A DNA stretch of 12,181 bases from CAYPAV01 sp964408805 (GCA_964408805.1 CAYPAV010000042.1:1-12181), one strand, 5' to 3'; counted from the first letter of the stretch, positions 1 through 7,808 are shown. Notes: a model not told the origin generated them from the letters alone. Translations and numbers: made by a program.

Positions 1-59
1 CCTGGATCTATCGCGAGAACGGCTATACGGGCGACTATGGTTTTATTTATTTCGAGTGA
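1..59 (+). CDS. 3' end of an unidentified upstream gene (partial)
   Basis: An open frame enters from the left edge (codons in phase with base 3) and ends at TGA 57-59, giving the tail WIYRENGYTGDYGFIYFE. The tail is rich in aromatic residues and Gly. The other two forward frames either run past the start of the next gene or give less protein-like sequence, so this is the best reading. The stop lies 27 bases before the next ATG on the same strand, which fits an operon continuing into the SDR genes. Too little is visible to name a family; a sugar-modifying enzyme or methyltransferase would suit the neighbourhood, but that is only a guess. Confidence 0.5.
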   Translation, partial: WIYRENGYTGDYGFIYFE

Positions 60-86
60 GCTGGATTTGTAAGAGCCAACTCCAGC

Positions 87-983
87 ATGGAAAATAACGG
101 AAGAATACTCATCATCGGGGCCTGCGGATTCGTCGGGAGCCGGATGTATCGAATTCTTGGTCATTCGCGCGCGATTGCGACTCGTTACATCGGTGATGAG
201 CCAAACGCCATCTATTTTGACGCGCTAAAGATGGATTTGGCCGATGCGATCGCAACGCCCGAAGATATCTCGCATGTGATGGTGTTCTATGGCGAAACTC
301 ATCCCGATGTTTGCGCCGCAGACCCCGAGTTGAGCGAAGCGTTGAATGTCGAGAGCACGAAACGGGTGATTGAGCGGTTGAATGAATGGGGATTGCCCTT
401 CACCTTTACCTCAAGCGAGTTCGTATTCGATGGTTCGCGCGGCCGTAACAGGGAAACCGACCCGGCCAATCCCATCAATCTTTATGGTCGGCAAAAACTT
501 GCGATCGAGCGACATCTGACGGATGTCGGCGGTCGATGGACTATCATGCGGCTCGGCAAGGTGTTTGCTGCAAACGGCATGAACGCCAAACTCTTCACCG
601 GTTGGATAGATGAGATCGAATCGGGATCCGTGATCCGGGTGGCGGATGACCAGGTATTTTCGCCGATCCTGGTCGATGATGTGGTCAACGGCTGTCTGTC
701 GGCGGCGGAACAAGGCGTCGACGGCCTATTTCATCTCTGCGGATTACGTCCCTGCAGCAGGCTTGAGCTCTTTGAATTGCTCGTCGATGCGATCCGCGTT
801 CATCGCGACGTCAAACCGAATGTCGAGATCTGCAGCTTGGACGATTTCAACTTGCCGGAGCCGCGGCCAAAGGATTGTTCGATGTTGCCCGACAAGATTA
901 TCTCGGCGACCGGCCTTCGAATCACGCCGATCGAAGATGTCTGCCATAAGATCGTGAGCGAATACTACAGCACCCCCGAATGA
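87..983 (+). CDS. RmlD-like NAD(P)-dependent sugar epimerase/reductase (SDR), copy 1
   Basis: A 298-residue extended short-chain dehydrogenase resembling dTDP-4-dehydrorhamnose reductase (RmlD) in length and layout. Visible features: a Rossmann loop G11-A-C-G14-F-V-G17 near the N-terminus, the catalytic Tyr and Lys in YGRQK (Y133, K137), and a serine pair followed by Glu (S109-S110-E111) where RmlD has Ser-Thr-Asp. The C-terminal part ends in an RmlD-like stretch, CSLDDFNLPEPRP. The family reduces or epimerises nucleotide-activated keto-sugars in the cytoplasm using NAD(P)H; the exact substrate cannot be read here. ATG 87 is preceded by a weak AAGAG at 71-75. The stop overlaps the start of the next gene, a paralog, in an ATGA, so the pair is probably translationally coupled. 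Family call is secure; a specific RmlD activity is not. Confidence 0.88.
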   Translation: MENNGRILIIGACGFVGSRMYRILGHSRAIATRYIGDEPNAIYFDALKMDLADAIATPEDISHVMVFYGETHPDVCAADPELSEALNVESTKRVIERLNEWGLPFTFTSSEFVFDGSRGRNRETDPANPINLYGRQKLAIERHLTDVGGRWTIMRLGKVFAANGMNAKLFTGWIDEIESGSVIRVADDQVFSPILVDDVVNGCLSAAEQGVDGLFHLCGLRPCSRLELFELLVDAIRVHRDVKPNVEICSLDDFNLPEPRPKDCSMLPDKIISATGLRITPIEDVCHKIVSEYYSTPE

Positions 984-1873
984 GCGCGGAAGTCGGCAAG
1001 ATACTGGTGACAGGGGCCTCCGGCTATATCGGACGTCCTTTGGTCGAACGATTGGGAATCGAACGAGTAGTTCCTTTGTACAATTCCACGCCGATTGCGA
1101 ACGGATTCAAATTCGATGCGCTGACGATGAAGCTTCGTGATGTGATCGTCGAGGCCGGCGAGATTACCCACGCGATTATCCTGCATGCCGATTCAAGTCC
1201 AAATGCTTGCGCGGAGGATGTGGCGAAGTCGGATGCGCTCAATGTCGCTTCGGCGATTTCCGTCATTGATGACCTTATCCGCCTCGGCATCAAGCCGGTC
1301 TTCGCGTCGAGCGAAGCCGTATTCGGGCAGGACAAGACTGGGCCCTACTCGGAATCGGAACGGCCCGTGCCCGTCTTTACCTATGGACGACAGAAGGTAG
1401 ATGTCGAGGATTACATCTTGGCGAATTGCGCAGGTCATCTCATCGTAAGGATCGCGCGGGTGATCGGTTCCAAGGCCGAGGATCCGACCGGTTTCGAGGA
1501 GTGGATAGACGCGATCGAGCGTCGGGGAACGATCGTTTGTGCGTCTGATCAGATAATGTCGCCGGTTTGCCTCGAAGACGCGGTCGAAGGTATTGCCCGG
1601 TTGATCGAAGCCAACGCGGCCGGGGTCTATCATCTACCCGGCGAGCGGCCGATCCTTCGGTCGGAACTCTTGGAAATGTTTATCGCGGAAGCTGAAAGGG
1701 CCCGTCCGGTTCAAGTGACCCTTAAAGCATGCAGTCTCCATGATTTCCCGGTGACCGAGAAGCGCCCGTTGAATTCGACAATGAACTCTTCGAAATTTAC
1801 CGCGGAAACAGGTTATCGATTGACGGCATATGATGAGATCTGTCGTCGAATAGCGCAGCGGATCTCCGCCTAA
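980..1873 (+). CDS. RmlD-like NAD(P)-dependent sugar epimerase/reductase (SDR), copy 2
   Basis: A 297-residue SDR, paralogous to the preceding gene along its full length. It has the Rossmann loop G12-A-S-G15-Y-I-G18, the S110-S111-E112 pair, and the catalytic YGRQK (Y135, K139). Blocks shared with copy 1 include FDAL, ALNV, SSE-x-VF, YGRQK, WID-x-IE and a CSL-x-DF tail motif. The copies differ at most other positions, so this is an old duplication and the two probably do different steps, or form a heteromer, on a nucleotide-linked keto-sugar. ATG 980 overlaps the previous stop by four bases and has no clear Shine-Dalgarno of its own, suggesting coupled translation. The gene ends just before an AT-rich promoter-like gap, so it may close the upstream transcription unit, although no terminator is visible. 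Confidence 0.88.
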   Translation: MSAEVGKILVTGASGYIGRPLVERLGIERVVPLYNSTPIANGFKFDALTMKLRDVIVEAGEITHAIILHADSSPNACAEDVAKSDALNVASAISVIDDLIRLGIKPVFASSEAVFGQDKTGPYSESERPVPVFTYGRQKVDVEDYILANCAGHLIVRIARVIGSKAEDPTGFEEWIDAIERRGTIVCASDQIMSPVCLEDAVEGIARLIEANAAGVYHLPGERPILRSELLEMFIAEAERARPVQVTLKACSLHDFPVTEKRPLNSTMNSSKFTAETGYRLTAYDEICRRIAQRISA

Positions 1874-1877
1874 AATG

Positions 1878-1910
1878 TTGAAAACTCCTGAATTGGCTGT
1901 GTTATATAAT
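1878..1910 (+). promoter_or_regulatory. Candidate sigma70-type promoter before the radical SAM operon
   Basis: The gap between the SDR pair and the first radical SAM gene is clearly more AT-rich than its surroundings. It holds TTGAAA at 1878-1883 and, 18 bases on, TTATAT at 1902-1907, overlapping a perfect TATAAT at 1905-1910 (21 bases from the -35-like box). Spacing to the perfect -10 is too long, so only one of the two -10 readings can be used. Transcription would start near 1915-1918, leaving a leader of about 60 bases. Confidence 0.35.
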
Positions 1911-1918
1911 CCTACCAT

Positions 1919-1942
1919 AACACCGCTGATCAAATCAGTGTT
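1919..1942 (+). promoter_or_regulatory. Bulged inverted repeat at the predicted transcript start
   Basis: AACAC (1919-1923) can pair with GTGTT (1938-1942), and TGAT (1927-1930) with ATCA (1934-1937), leaving a CAA loop and an unpaired CGC on the left side. This gives a nine-pair hairpin or a dyad operator immediately downstream of the candidate promoter. No T-run follows, so it is not a typical intrinsic terminator. It could be chance in AT-rich sequence. Confidence 0.3.
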
Positions 1943-1977
1943 TGACGCAATCTTGGTGTAGCGGCCCTAGCTTTATT

Positions 1978-3876
1978 ATGACTCAAACGACAGTACAGCC
2001 GACGATAGCGGAATCGCCTGATGGCGCGCCTAGCTTGGAACGAATTCTCGACACCTACGAGTTCGAGGACGGTGTTGTCCTTGTTCACATCCCGCAGGTC
2101 CCACCGGATTTGATCGAGTTCGAGGTGGCGCGCAATAGGGGATATTTCGTCTATCCTCCGCAGGGCCTTCTTTATCTCGGCGCGGCCTTACGGGATCTTG
2201 GTGTCGTCTCGACGTTTGTCGATTTGAATTTCGAAATCCTCAAGGCGTCACAAGATGAAACCGCCGACCTGGATATTGCCTGGCGCCGCACGCTCGACCG
2301 AGCACTTGATGGCGAGGGCCGCCCTCTCCTGTGCGTTTCCTTCATGTTCGACTCAACCTATCCGCAGCTGGCCGAGATTTGCCGATATATTAAATCCACG
2401 CGGCCGGACCTATGCCTAATGGTCGGCGGTGTCGCGGCGTCGGCGGACCCAGAACGAATTCTACAGGAATGTATGGCGGACCTTGTGGTCTCCAACGAGG
2501 GCGAGGTGCCGTTGCACCAGCTTTATGCATATTTGAGGGGAGAGACGCGGTCGATTCCGACCAACCTTGCCTTTCTTGACGAGAGGCAAGTCCTCAGTGA
2601 AACACCGCGCACGACCGGCGGCGATGTCAATCTTGATATCCGTGACCAGTACGACAAACTCGGCGTGGAGCGCTACAACCAAGTCGGCTCGCTCAACAAT
2701 TTTTCACGCATGCGCGGCCTTGACGTCCCGTTCGCGACCGTCATTTCGCGGCGGGGGTGCCGGGCTCATTGCACTTTCTGCTCGGTGCGAAATTTCAACG
2801 GTCGATCGGTCCGGGTCCGGGATTCGGTCGATGTCGTCGACGAGATGGAGTTTCTTTGGAACGAGTACGGTATTCGCCATTTCGAATGGCTGGACGACGA
2901 TTTGCTCTATGACCGTGATGAAGCGCTTCGGTTGTTTAAGGAAATTGCGCGCCGTCTGCCGGACGCGACCTGGTGCGCGAATAATGGTCTGATCGCAGCC
3001 GCTATCACGTCGGAACTTCTGGGCGGGATGGTCGAGAGCAAGTGCCTGGGCTTCACGGTGGGGTTGGAGACCGGTAATGCCGAGATGCTGCGCAAGGTCC
3101 GCAAGCCTGCGTCATTGGAGCGGTTCGCCCGGTTCGCGCATCTTTCCAAGGATTATCCGCAGATATTTTACATCGTGAATCTCATCCTCGGCCTGCCGGA
3201 GGAACGCTTCGGGCAGATGCTGGATACTCTTGCGGTGACGATGAAGGCAAAGCTCGACTGGAACAATTTCTTCAATTTCCAGCCGTTGAAGAACACCGAT
3301 GCGTTCATCGCCTATGGCGGCATGGATGATGGTGCTGGGGCGGAAGAACTGCGCCGGCGCGGCACCACGGTCAATTACAGCCCCGCCCGCGCAGGCGAGT
3401 TTCGCGCCATACAGGAAATCGACGGTATCCTAACCGGCTTCGATGTCTTCGACCTCGACCCCAGACTCGTCCCGAACAAGGAGCAGATGAAAGAAGTCTG
3501 GTTTACTTTTAACAGTCTGGCCAACTTTCAACGCCTGCCGGCGCTGACGACCGGCTCCGCCATACGATTGCGGAATACCGTTCAATGGCTGAAGGCACTG
3601 CAAACGGCCTATGCGGAAAACCCGTCGATTACAGCCCTTCTGTATTTCTTGTCCTGGCGCCTGGATGAGGAGTCGGCGGAATCGATCGAGGCGATTAGAG
3701 AACTCGCACAACGTAAATTCTCCCAAATGGAGTATTGGCAACATCGCGACACGGAGTTTCATTTCTCCGCCATGTTGGATCGGGAAATTCCACCGATCGA
3801 CGCGCGGGCGCAACGGTTTTTTGACCAGCGGGCCATTCGTTTTGAAGAGCCGAATGCGAATTCGGTCGTCGCTTGA
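1978..3876 (+). CDS. B12-binding-domain-type radical SAM protein, 632 aa
   Basis: Domain order: an N-terminal Rossmann-like region of the cobalamin-binding type (about residues 33-215; VGG at 149-151 and an EGE motif beginning at E174), then a radical SAM barrel (about 250-460) with the 4Fe-4S motif C261-x3-C265-x2-C268, then a helical tail of about 160 residues. WLDDD at 304-308 and GLE at 362-364 are typical barrel motifs of this class. Members use SAM plus cobalamin for methylation or rearrangement at unactivated carbon. The classic DxHxxG cobalamin motif is not seen, as in many members. I chose ATG 1978; a TTG at 1942 would add 12 residues, MTQSWCSGPSFI, that look like leader sequence. 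No good ribosome binding site precedes either. It is the first gene of a five-gene run, 27 bases before a cupin gene, which suggests action on a glycan precursor. Substrate unknown. Confidence 0.85.
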   Translation: MTQTTVQPTIAESPDGAPSLERILDTYEFEDGVVLVHIPQVPPDLIEFEVARNRGYFVYPPQGLLYLGAALRDLGVVSTFVDLNFEILKASQDETADLDIAWRRTLDRALDGEGRPLLCVSFMFDSTYPQLAEICRYIKSTRPDLCLMVGGVAASADPERILQECMADLVVSNEGEVPLHQLYAYLRGETRSIPTNLAFLDERQVLSETPRTTGGDVNLDIRDQYDKLGVERYNQVGSLNNFSRMRGLDVPFATVISRRGCRAHCTFCSVRNFNGRSVRVRDSVDVVDEMEFLWNEYGIRHFEWLDDDLLYDRDEALRLFKEIARRLPDATWCANNGLIAAAITSELLGGMVESKCLGFTVGLETGNAEMLRKVRKPASLERFARFAHLSKDYPQIFYIVNLILGLPEERFGQMLDTLAVTMKAKLDWNNFFNFQPLKNTDAFIAYGGMDDGAGAEELRRRGTTVNYSPARAGEFRAIQEIDGILTGFDVFDLDPRLVPNKEQMKEVWFTFNSLANFQRLPALTTGSAIRLRNTVQWLKALQTAYAENPSITALLYFLSWRLDEESAESIEAIRELAQRKFSQMEYWQHRDTEFHFSAMLDREIPPIDARAQRFFDQRAIRFEEPNANSVVA

Positions 3877-3903
3877 CGGGAACTGGTCGAGGCAAACCGC
3901 AAA

Positions 3904-4476
3904 ATGAATATGGGCCTATCAAAACTTTCCCTGCTTGATCCCGATCGGGAAAAACTCGTCGAGGATCGCGGCGCCAAGACCGTCGCCTATTTTTGCCGGC
4001 GCCGGCCGGCCCTGATCGACAAGCAATTGATCGACGAGTTAAAGCAGATTTCAGTGCTTCGCGGTGAATGCAACGCGCGCGTCTGCCTGCACGATTCGCC
4101 TGGTGCCCCGCACCATGACATGGTCGCGCTGGAACGGGGCAACAGGTACTACCGTCCCCACAAGCACAACGGGAAGGGCGATACTTTTCACATGATCGAA
4201 GGATGCCTCGGCGTCTTTACCTTCGACGACGCGGGCCAAGTGATCGATGCCGTGAGCATCGGCCGGGGCGAGATATACCGGACCGACATCGATTCCTATC
4301 ACGCCATTCTCCCGCTGACCGAGTTCGTTATCCATCACGAGAGCAAACCCGGACCGTTTACCGGCGCCGGCGACAGTATCTTTCCCGATTGGGCGCCCGA
4401 CGGAAGTGATCCGGACGAGACCGAACGATATCTCGCACGACTGATGGCATATTTGCCGGACGTGCGCGATCCTTAA
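3904..4476 (+). CDS. wbuC: WbuC-family cupin-fold metalloprotein
   Basis: A 190-residue cupin of the WbuC family, named from enterobacterial O-antigen clusters and of unknown biochemical role. Residues 60-150 fit the family layout: an RVCLH segment, PHKH (85-88) giving metal ligands H86 and H88, an Asp (D93) where cupin motif 1 normally has Glu, IEG at 98-100, and H133 in SYH as the motif 2 histidine. The tail with PGPF and PDWAP (161-165), followed by acidic residues, also matches WbuC proteins. A weak GAGG at 3889-3892 precedes ATG 3904; an in-frame ATG at 3910 is an equally possible start. The gene sits 27 bases after a B12-type radical SAM gene and 9 bases before a second radical SAM gene, so it is very probably co-transcribed. 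Such cupins often act as sugar isomerases, epimerases or sensors, but no activity is established for this one. Confidence 0.85.
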   Translation: MNMGLSKLSLLDPDREKLVEDRGAKTVAYFCRRRPALIDKQLIDELKQISVLRGECNARVCLHDSPGAPHHDMVALERGNRYYRPHKHNGKGDTFHMIEGCLGVFTFDDAGQVIDAVSIGRGEIYRTDIDSYHAILPLTEFVIHHESKPGPFTGAGDSIFPDWAPDGSDPDETERYLARLMAYLPDVRDP

Positions 4477-4485
4477 TATCAAACA

Positions 4486-5493
4486 ATGAATGTGAATCGA
4501 ATGAGCCAGTTGAGCTTGGAGAAGGCAAAGGAATACCTCGTCAGGCGGGTGAGCGCGGACGAACGTTACGAGGACCTCTTGAACTTCCCCCGTTACATCG
4601 AGATCGAAACAGTGAACGCGTGCAACGCGCGGTGTCCGATGTGCACGATTGCCGATTGGCAGCGCCACACGCCCACGATGAAGGACGATCTGTTCAAACG
4701 CATCGCCGACGAGATCATTGAGCATCGCGACGTGGTGAAAAGAGTCGGCCTGTTTCGCGACGGCGAGCCGCTGCTCGACAAGAAGCTTCCGGACCGGGTG
4801 GCCATGCTGACGGATGGCGGCGTCAAATTGACCTCCATCTGCACAAACGTTTCTCTATTGACGGAAGCGAAGTCGCGGGCCTTGCTCGAAGCTGGCCTCG
4901 GCACGATTATCCTCTCGATCGATAGCTTGGAGAAGGAGGTTTTCGAAAGCATCCGCGTCCGCCTCAAGCTGGAGGAAGTGCTTGAGAACGCGCACAAGTT
5001 TATCGAACTCCGCGATAAGATTCGACCCGAGACCCAGATCTACATGCGGATGATCCGCCAGGAGTCGAATTACGAGGAATGGCCAGCCTATGAAGCTTAC
5101 TGGCGCCCGAAGCTGGCGCCACATGACAAGCTCTACTACCACTACATCTTCAACTGGGGCGGACAGCTGGACGGTTTCAAGCCGGTTGCAGCAACCCGTG
5201 AGGTTAATCTTCCCTGTGTCTCGTTGTGGTCGCTTCTTGTGATCTTTGGCGATGGGCGGGTCCCGCTCTGCAATGTCGACTACAACGATAAATTTCCCAC
5301 CGGAAGCGTGCTCGAACATTCCATTGCGGAACTATGGCAGTCGAAAATCATGAATGAGCGGCGCGAACTGCATTTAGGCGGCGAAAAGGGCCAAATCTCG
5401 ATCTGCGAGAACTGCAACGTTTGGGATGATGGGCACGTCGAGGAAGGCGCCATCTCATCCGAATACAGCGAAGAGCTAGCCCTTGTCGGCTGA
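4486..5493 (+). CDS. Radical SAM protein with half-SPASM (single auxiliary cluster) tail, 335 aa
   Basis: The barrel starts with the 4Fe-4S motif C46-NAR-C50-PM-C53 after the strand PRYIEIETVNA, typical of SPASM/Twitch-type radical SAM proteins. The C-terminus carries four more cysteines, C244, C262, C307 and C310, spaced C-x17-C-x44-C-x2-C. The first pair keeps the SPASM pattern C-x12-G-x4-C (G257), but the later SPASM cysteines (C-x5-C-x3-C) are missing, so one auxiliary 4Fe-4S cluster rather than two is expected. Related proteins are common in surface-polysaccharide loci, with substrates mostly unknown; a peptide-modifying role is less likely because no precursor peptide gene is visible. 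ATG 4486 lies 9 bases after the cupin stop; ATG 4501 is an alternative. Neither has a good ribosome binding site. The downstream neighbour is a UGM-like flavoprotein. Confidence 0.85.
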   Translation: MNVNRMSQLSLEKAKEYLVRRVSADERYEDLLNFPRYIEIETVNACNARCPMCTIADWQRHTPTMKDDLFKRIADEIIEHRDVVKRVGLFRDGEPLLDKKLPDRVAMLTDGGVKLTSICTNVSLLTEAKSRALLEAGLGTIILSIDSLEKEVFESIRVRLKLEEVLENAHKFIELRDKIRPETQIYMRMIRQESNYEEWPAYEAYWRPKLAPHDKLYYHYIFNWGGQLDGFKPVAATREVNLPCVSLWSLLVIFGDGRVPLCNVDYNDKFPTGSVLEHSIAELWQSKIMNERRELHLGGEKGQISICENCNVWDDGHVEEGAISSEYSEELALVG

Positions 5494-5538
5494 CAACCGA
5501 TCCCGAGCACCCTTTCAACTAACGAAGTCATGGAATAG

Positions 5539-6645
5539 ATGAAAACCGCGAGTGTTATCGGCTCCGGAATCTCCGGATGCATGTATGCCTGGGCCCTGAA
5601 ACAAAAGGGTTGGGATGTAACCGTAATCGAGAAGGCCCCGTTCACCGGTGGCGGTCTTCGAACATTTTTCCACGCCGGCCACCCCTTTACTTGGGGGCCA
5701 CGCCATTTTTTGTCCCCTTACCCGGAAGCCTATGAATTTTTGAACAATGTCATTCCGCTGCGGGACATCAAGAAAATCAATATTTCGTTCCAGGAAGACC
5801 TTGATGATTTCTTCTTCTATCCGCCGCATGAAGACGACATTTCGAAGCTGCCCGAGGCGCAACTAATTCAGAAGGAACTGGCCGCCCGACCTGAGGTCGC
5901 GGAGGGTGATGGTTTCGAGGACTACTACATTCAACGCGTCGGCAAGACGATCTACGAACGCTACAACAAGCACTTCAATCTGAAGGCTTGGATGCTCGAG
6001 TCAAATGCCGAGATGGATTTTGGTCTTGCCGCCACGGTAAAGCGAAATCCCATCGAAAGCGGAGAGCCGCACGAATTCAAGGATTGGTACAATTGCTACC
6101 CGATCGAGTATGAGGGATATAATCGCTGGTTCGATGTTCTGCTCGAGGGGTGCAACGTTCGGCTCTCGACTGAAATAACCGAGTTTGATATTGATGCGAG
6201 TACGCTCATCCTTTCCGATGGCGAACGCATCAAGAGCGATATCATCGTCTCGACGGTCTCCCCCGACGTTTTGATGGATAATCAATGGGGCGAACTCAGA
6301 TATGTCGGTCGGGAATGCTATTTCATGGTTCTCCCGATCAAGGAGATCTTCCCGAAGGACACGTATTTTCTCTATTACCCAAGCCCCAATGTGAATCACA
6401 CGCGTGTCGTCGAATACAAGAAATTCACGCAGCATGACTCGCCGAACACATTGCTTGTCATGGAAGTGCCGTCGAAGAAAAACAAACTCTACCCGATGCT
6501 CATCCAAAAGGAGGTCGATTTGGCCCAACGCTATATCGATGCCCTGCCGGACCACGTCTTTTCCGTCGGCCGAATGGGCACCTATCGCTATATCGATATC
6601 GACGACATTATTCTTGCCGGGTTCAAGTTTCGGGACGAGATGTAG
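5539..6645 (+). CDS. UDP-galactopyranose mutase-like FAD-dependent sugar mutase, 368 aa
   Basis: The protein opens with an FAD-binding Rossmann motif, GSGISG (8-13), and a VIEK strand end (29-32), and is full-length for a UDP-galactopyranose mutase (Glf, about 370 residues). Compared from memory with E. coli Glf, several active-site positions look conserved: W151 in KAW, R169 in VKR, R289 in HTRVVEYK, and Y349, Y351 and D353 in GRMGTYRYIDID. The region equivalent to Glf GAHIFHT is changed to GPRHFLS (53-59), losing the second histidine. Glf interconverts the pyranose and furanose forms of UDP-galactose through a flavin-sugar adduct. This member may use UDP-galactose or a modified sugar made by the flanking radical SAM enzymes. 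It lies 45 bases after one half-SPASM gene and 14 before the other. ATG 5539 has only a weak GGAA upstream. Family confident; substrate uncertain. Confidence 0.82.
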   Translation: MKTASVIGSGISGCMYAWALKQKGWDVTVIEKAPFTGGGLRTFFHAGHPFTWGPRHFLSPYPEAYEFLNNVIPLRDIKKINISFQEDLDDFFFYPPHEDDISKLPEAQLIQKELAARPEVAEGDGFEDYYIQRVGKTIYERYNKHFNLKAWMLESNAEMDFGLAATVKRNPIESGEPHEFKDWYNCYPIEYEGYNRWFDVLLEGCNVRLSTEITEFDIDASTLILSDGERIKSDIIVSTVSPDVLMDNQWGELRYVGRECYFMVLPIKEIFPKDTYFLYYPSPNVNHTRVVEYKKFTQHDSPNTLLVMEVPSKKNKLYPMLIQKEVDLAQRYIDALPDHVFSVGRMGTYRYIDIDDIILAGFKFRDEM

Positions 6646-6659
6646 TTCGAGCCGCCGAT

Positions 6660-7808
6660 ATGACCGAATCGATGAAAGCCACCGTCGAGACAATTCCCGC
6701 CCTGAATTCCATAGATCCGGGGAGCGGCAAGGACTTGCTCGAAAACCTGCCGAAGCCGCAACGCGACGAGACCCTTTATCGCGCCACCCTCCAGGCCGGA
6801 TTTGCGGCCTTTCCGGAACGCTTGGCCAACTACGAACGGTGGCAATCGGCGGAGCGAGGCGAAGAGCTCGACTTCTTGCCTGTCGAACTCGATATCGAGA
6901 ACGTCAGCCGGTGCAATTTCCGCTGCACGATGTGCCAGGTCAGCGAATGGCCCAAGATGCAGCGTGCCGGCGATATGTCGCTGGATGATTTCAAGGCTTT
7001 GGTCGACGAGCAATTCGGCCTGATCGACATCAAGCTTCAGGGCATGGGAGAGCCTCTGCTGGGCGGTGACGCCTATTTCGAGATGATCCGGTATGCGCGG
7101 GCCAAGCATATCTGGGTGCGTTCGACCAACAACGGTTCCCTGCTGCATCTGAAGGACAATTACCGGAAGCTGATCGACGCGGACATCTCGGAAGTGCAAA
7201 TCTCGATCGACGGCGCCTCGGCGGAGACCTATGAGCAAATCCGCATCGGCGGTAAATTCGCGATGGTGGCCGGCAACGCCGAAATGCTGAACCGCTATGC
7301 GCTTGAGGCCGGCCGCATGCGCACGCGGATGTGGAGCGTGGTGCAGAGATCGAATATCGGCGAGATCGAAGCCTTTCCGAAACTGGCCGCCGATCTTGGG
7401 TTTCAGCGGCTGACCCTGTCTCTCAATCTGACCGACTGGGGCCAAACCTACTGGCAGGAAAAGAACGACGAAGTCGATGCCCACAAGGAATTTTCCGTTG
7501 AAGCGGCCCGGCGGATGATTGAGGACGGGCAGCGGCGTGGGCTCGAAGTTACCTTCTGGGCCGTCGATGACCGCTATGAGACGATGTCGAAGGAGACGCT
7601 CTGTCCGTGGCCATTTGGCCGGCTCTATGTTTCGTCGGATATGCGTGCGGTTCCATGCTGTGTCATCGCCAATCCAGAGATTTACGATCTCGGCGATGCG
7701 CACGATTTAACCAATGTTTGGCACAGCGACGCAATGAGCGCGTTTCGGCGCGATCATCTGAACGGTAGTATTCCCGAGCCATGTCTTGCCTGCTATCGCG
7801 ATGAATAG
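6660..7808 (+). CDS. Radical SAM protein with half-SPASM tail and N-terminal extension, 382 aa
   Basis: An extension of about 75 mostly polar residues precedes the barrel, which opens with the 4Fe-4S motif C85-NFR-C89-TM-C92. A MGEP segment and QISIDG fit the SPASM-type barrel. The tail has C315, C333-C334, C375 and C378: again C-x17-C-x41-C-x2-C with one extra neighbouring Cys, and again no further SPASM cysteines, so probably one auxiliary 4Fe-4S cluster. The spacing matches the other half-SPASM protein at 4486-5493 closely, yet the rest of the two sequences is quite different, so these are not recent duplicates. ATG 6660 is 14 bases after the UGM-like gene; ATG 6672 is an alternative. This is the last gene of the five-gene run; the next gene has its own promoter-like region. 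Function in the pathway is unknown. Confidence 0.85.
   Translation: MTESMKATVETIPALNSIDPGSGKDLLENLPKPQRDETLYRATLQAGFAAFPERLANYERWQSAERGEELDFLPVELDIENVSRCNFRCTMCQVSEWPKMQRAGDMSLDDFKALVDEQFGLIDIKLQGMGEPLLGGDAYFEMIRYARAKHIWVRSTNNGSLLHLKDNYRKLIDADISEVQISIDGASAETYEQIRIGGKFAMVAGNAEMLNRYALEAGRMRTRMWSVVQRSNIGEIEAFPKLAADLGFQRLTLSLNLTDWGQTYWQEKNDEVDAHKEFSVEAARRMIEDGQRRGLEVTFWAVDDRYETMSKETLCPWPFGRLYVSSDMRAVPCCVIANPEIYDLGDAHDLTNVWHSDAMSAFRRDHLNGSIPEPCLACYRDE

Noticed and set aside
1942..1977. TTG start adding 12 residues to the first B12-type radical SAM protein
   Set aside because: There is no ribosome binding site, the stretch overlaps the leader hairpin, and its residues do not look like family sequence; ATG 1978 is simpler.
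4051..4725. Minus-strand open frame of 224 codons across the cupin/radical SAM junction
   Set aside because: It would cover two well-supported genes and an operon junction; the protein has no family character.
6588..7703. Minus-strand open frame of 371 codons
   Set aside because: It lies opposite the half-SPASM radical SAM gene, whose Cys motifs and length are convincing; the antisense protein looks like a codon-bias shadow.
4486..7808. RiPP (modified peptide) cluster suggested by SPASM-type proteins
   Set aside because: No small precursor gene, leader-binding domain or protease is visible and the gaps are too short; the neighbours are sugar enzymes.
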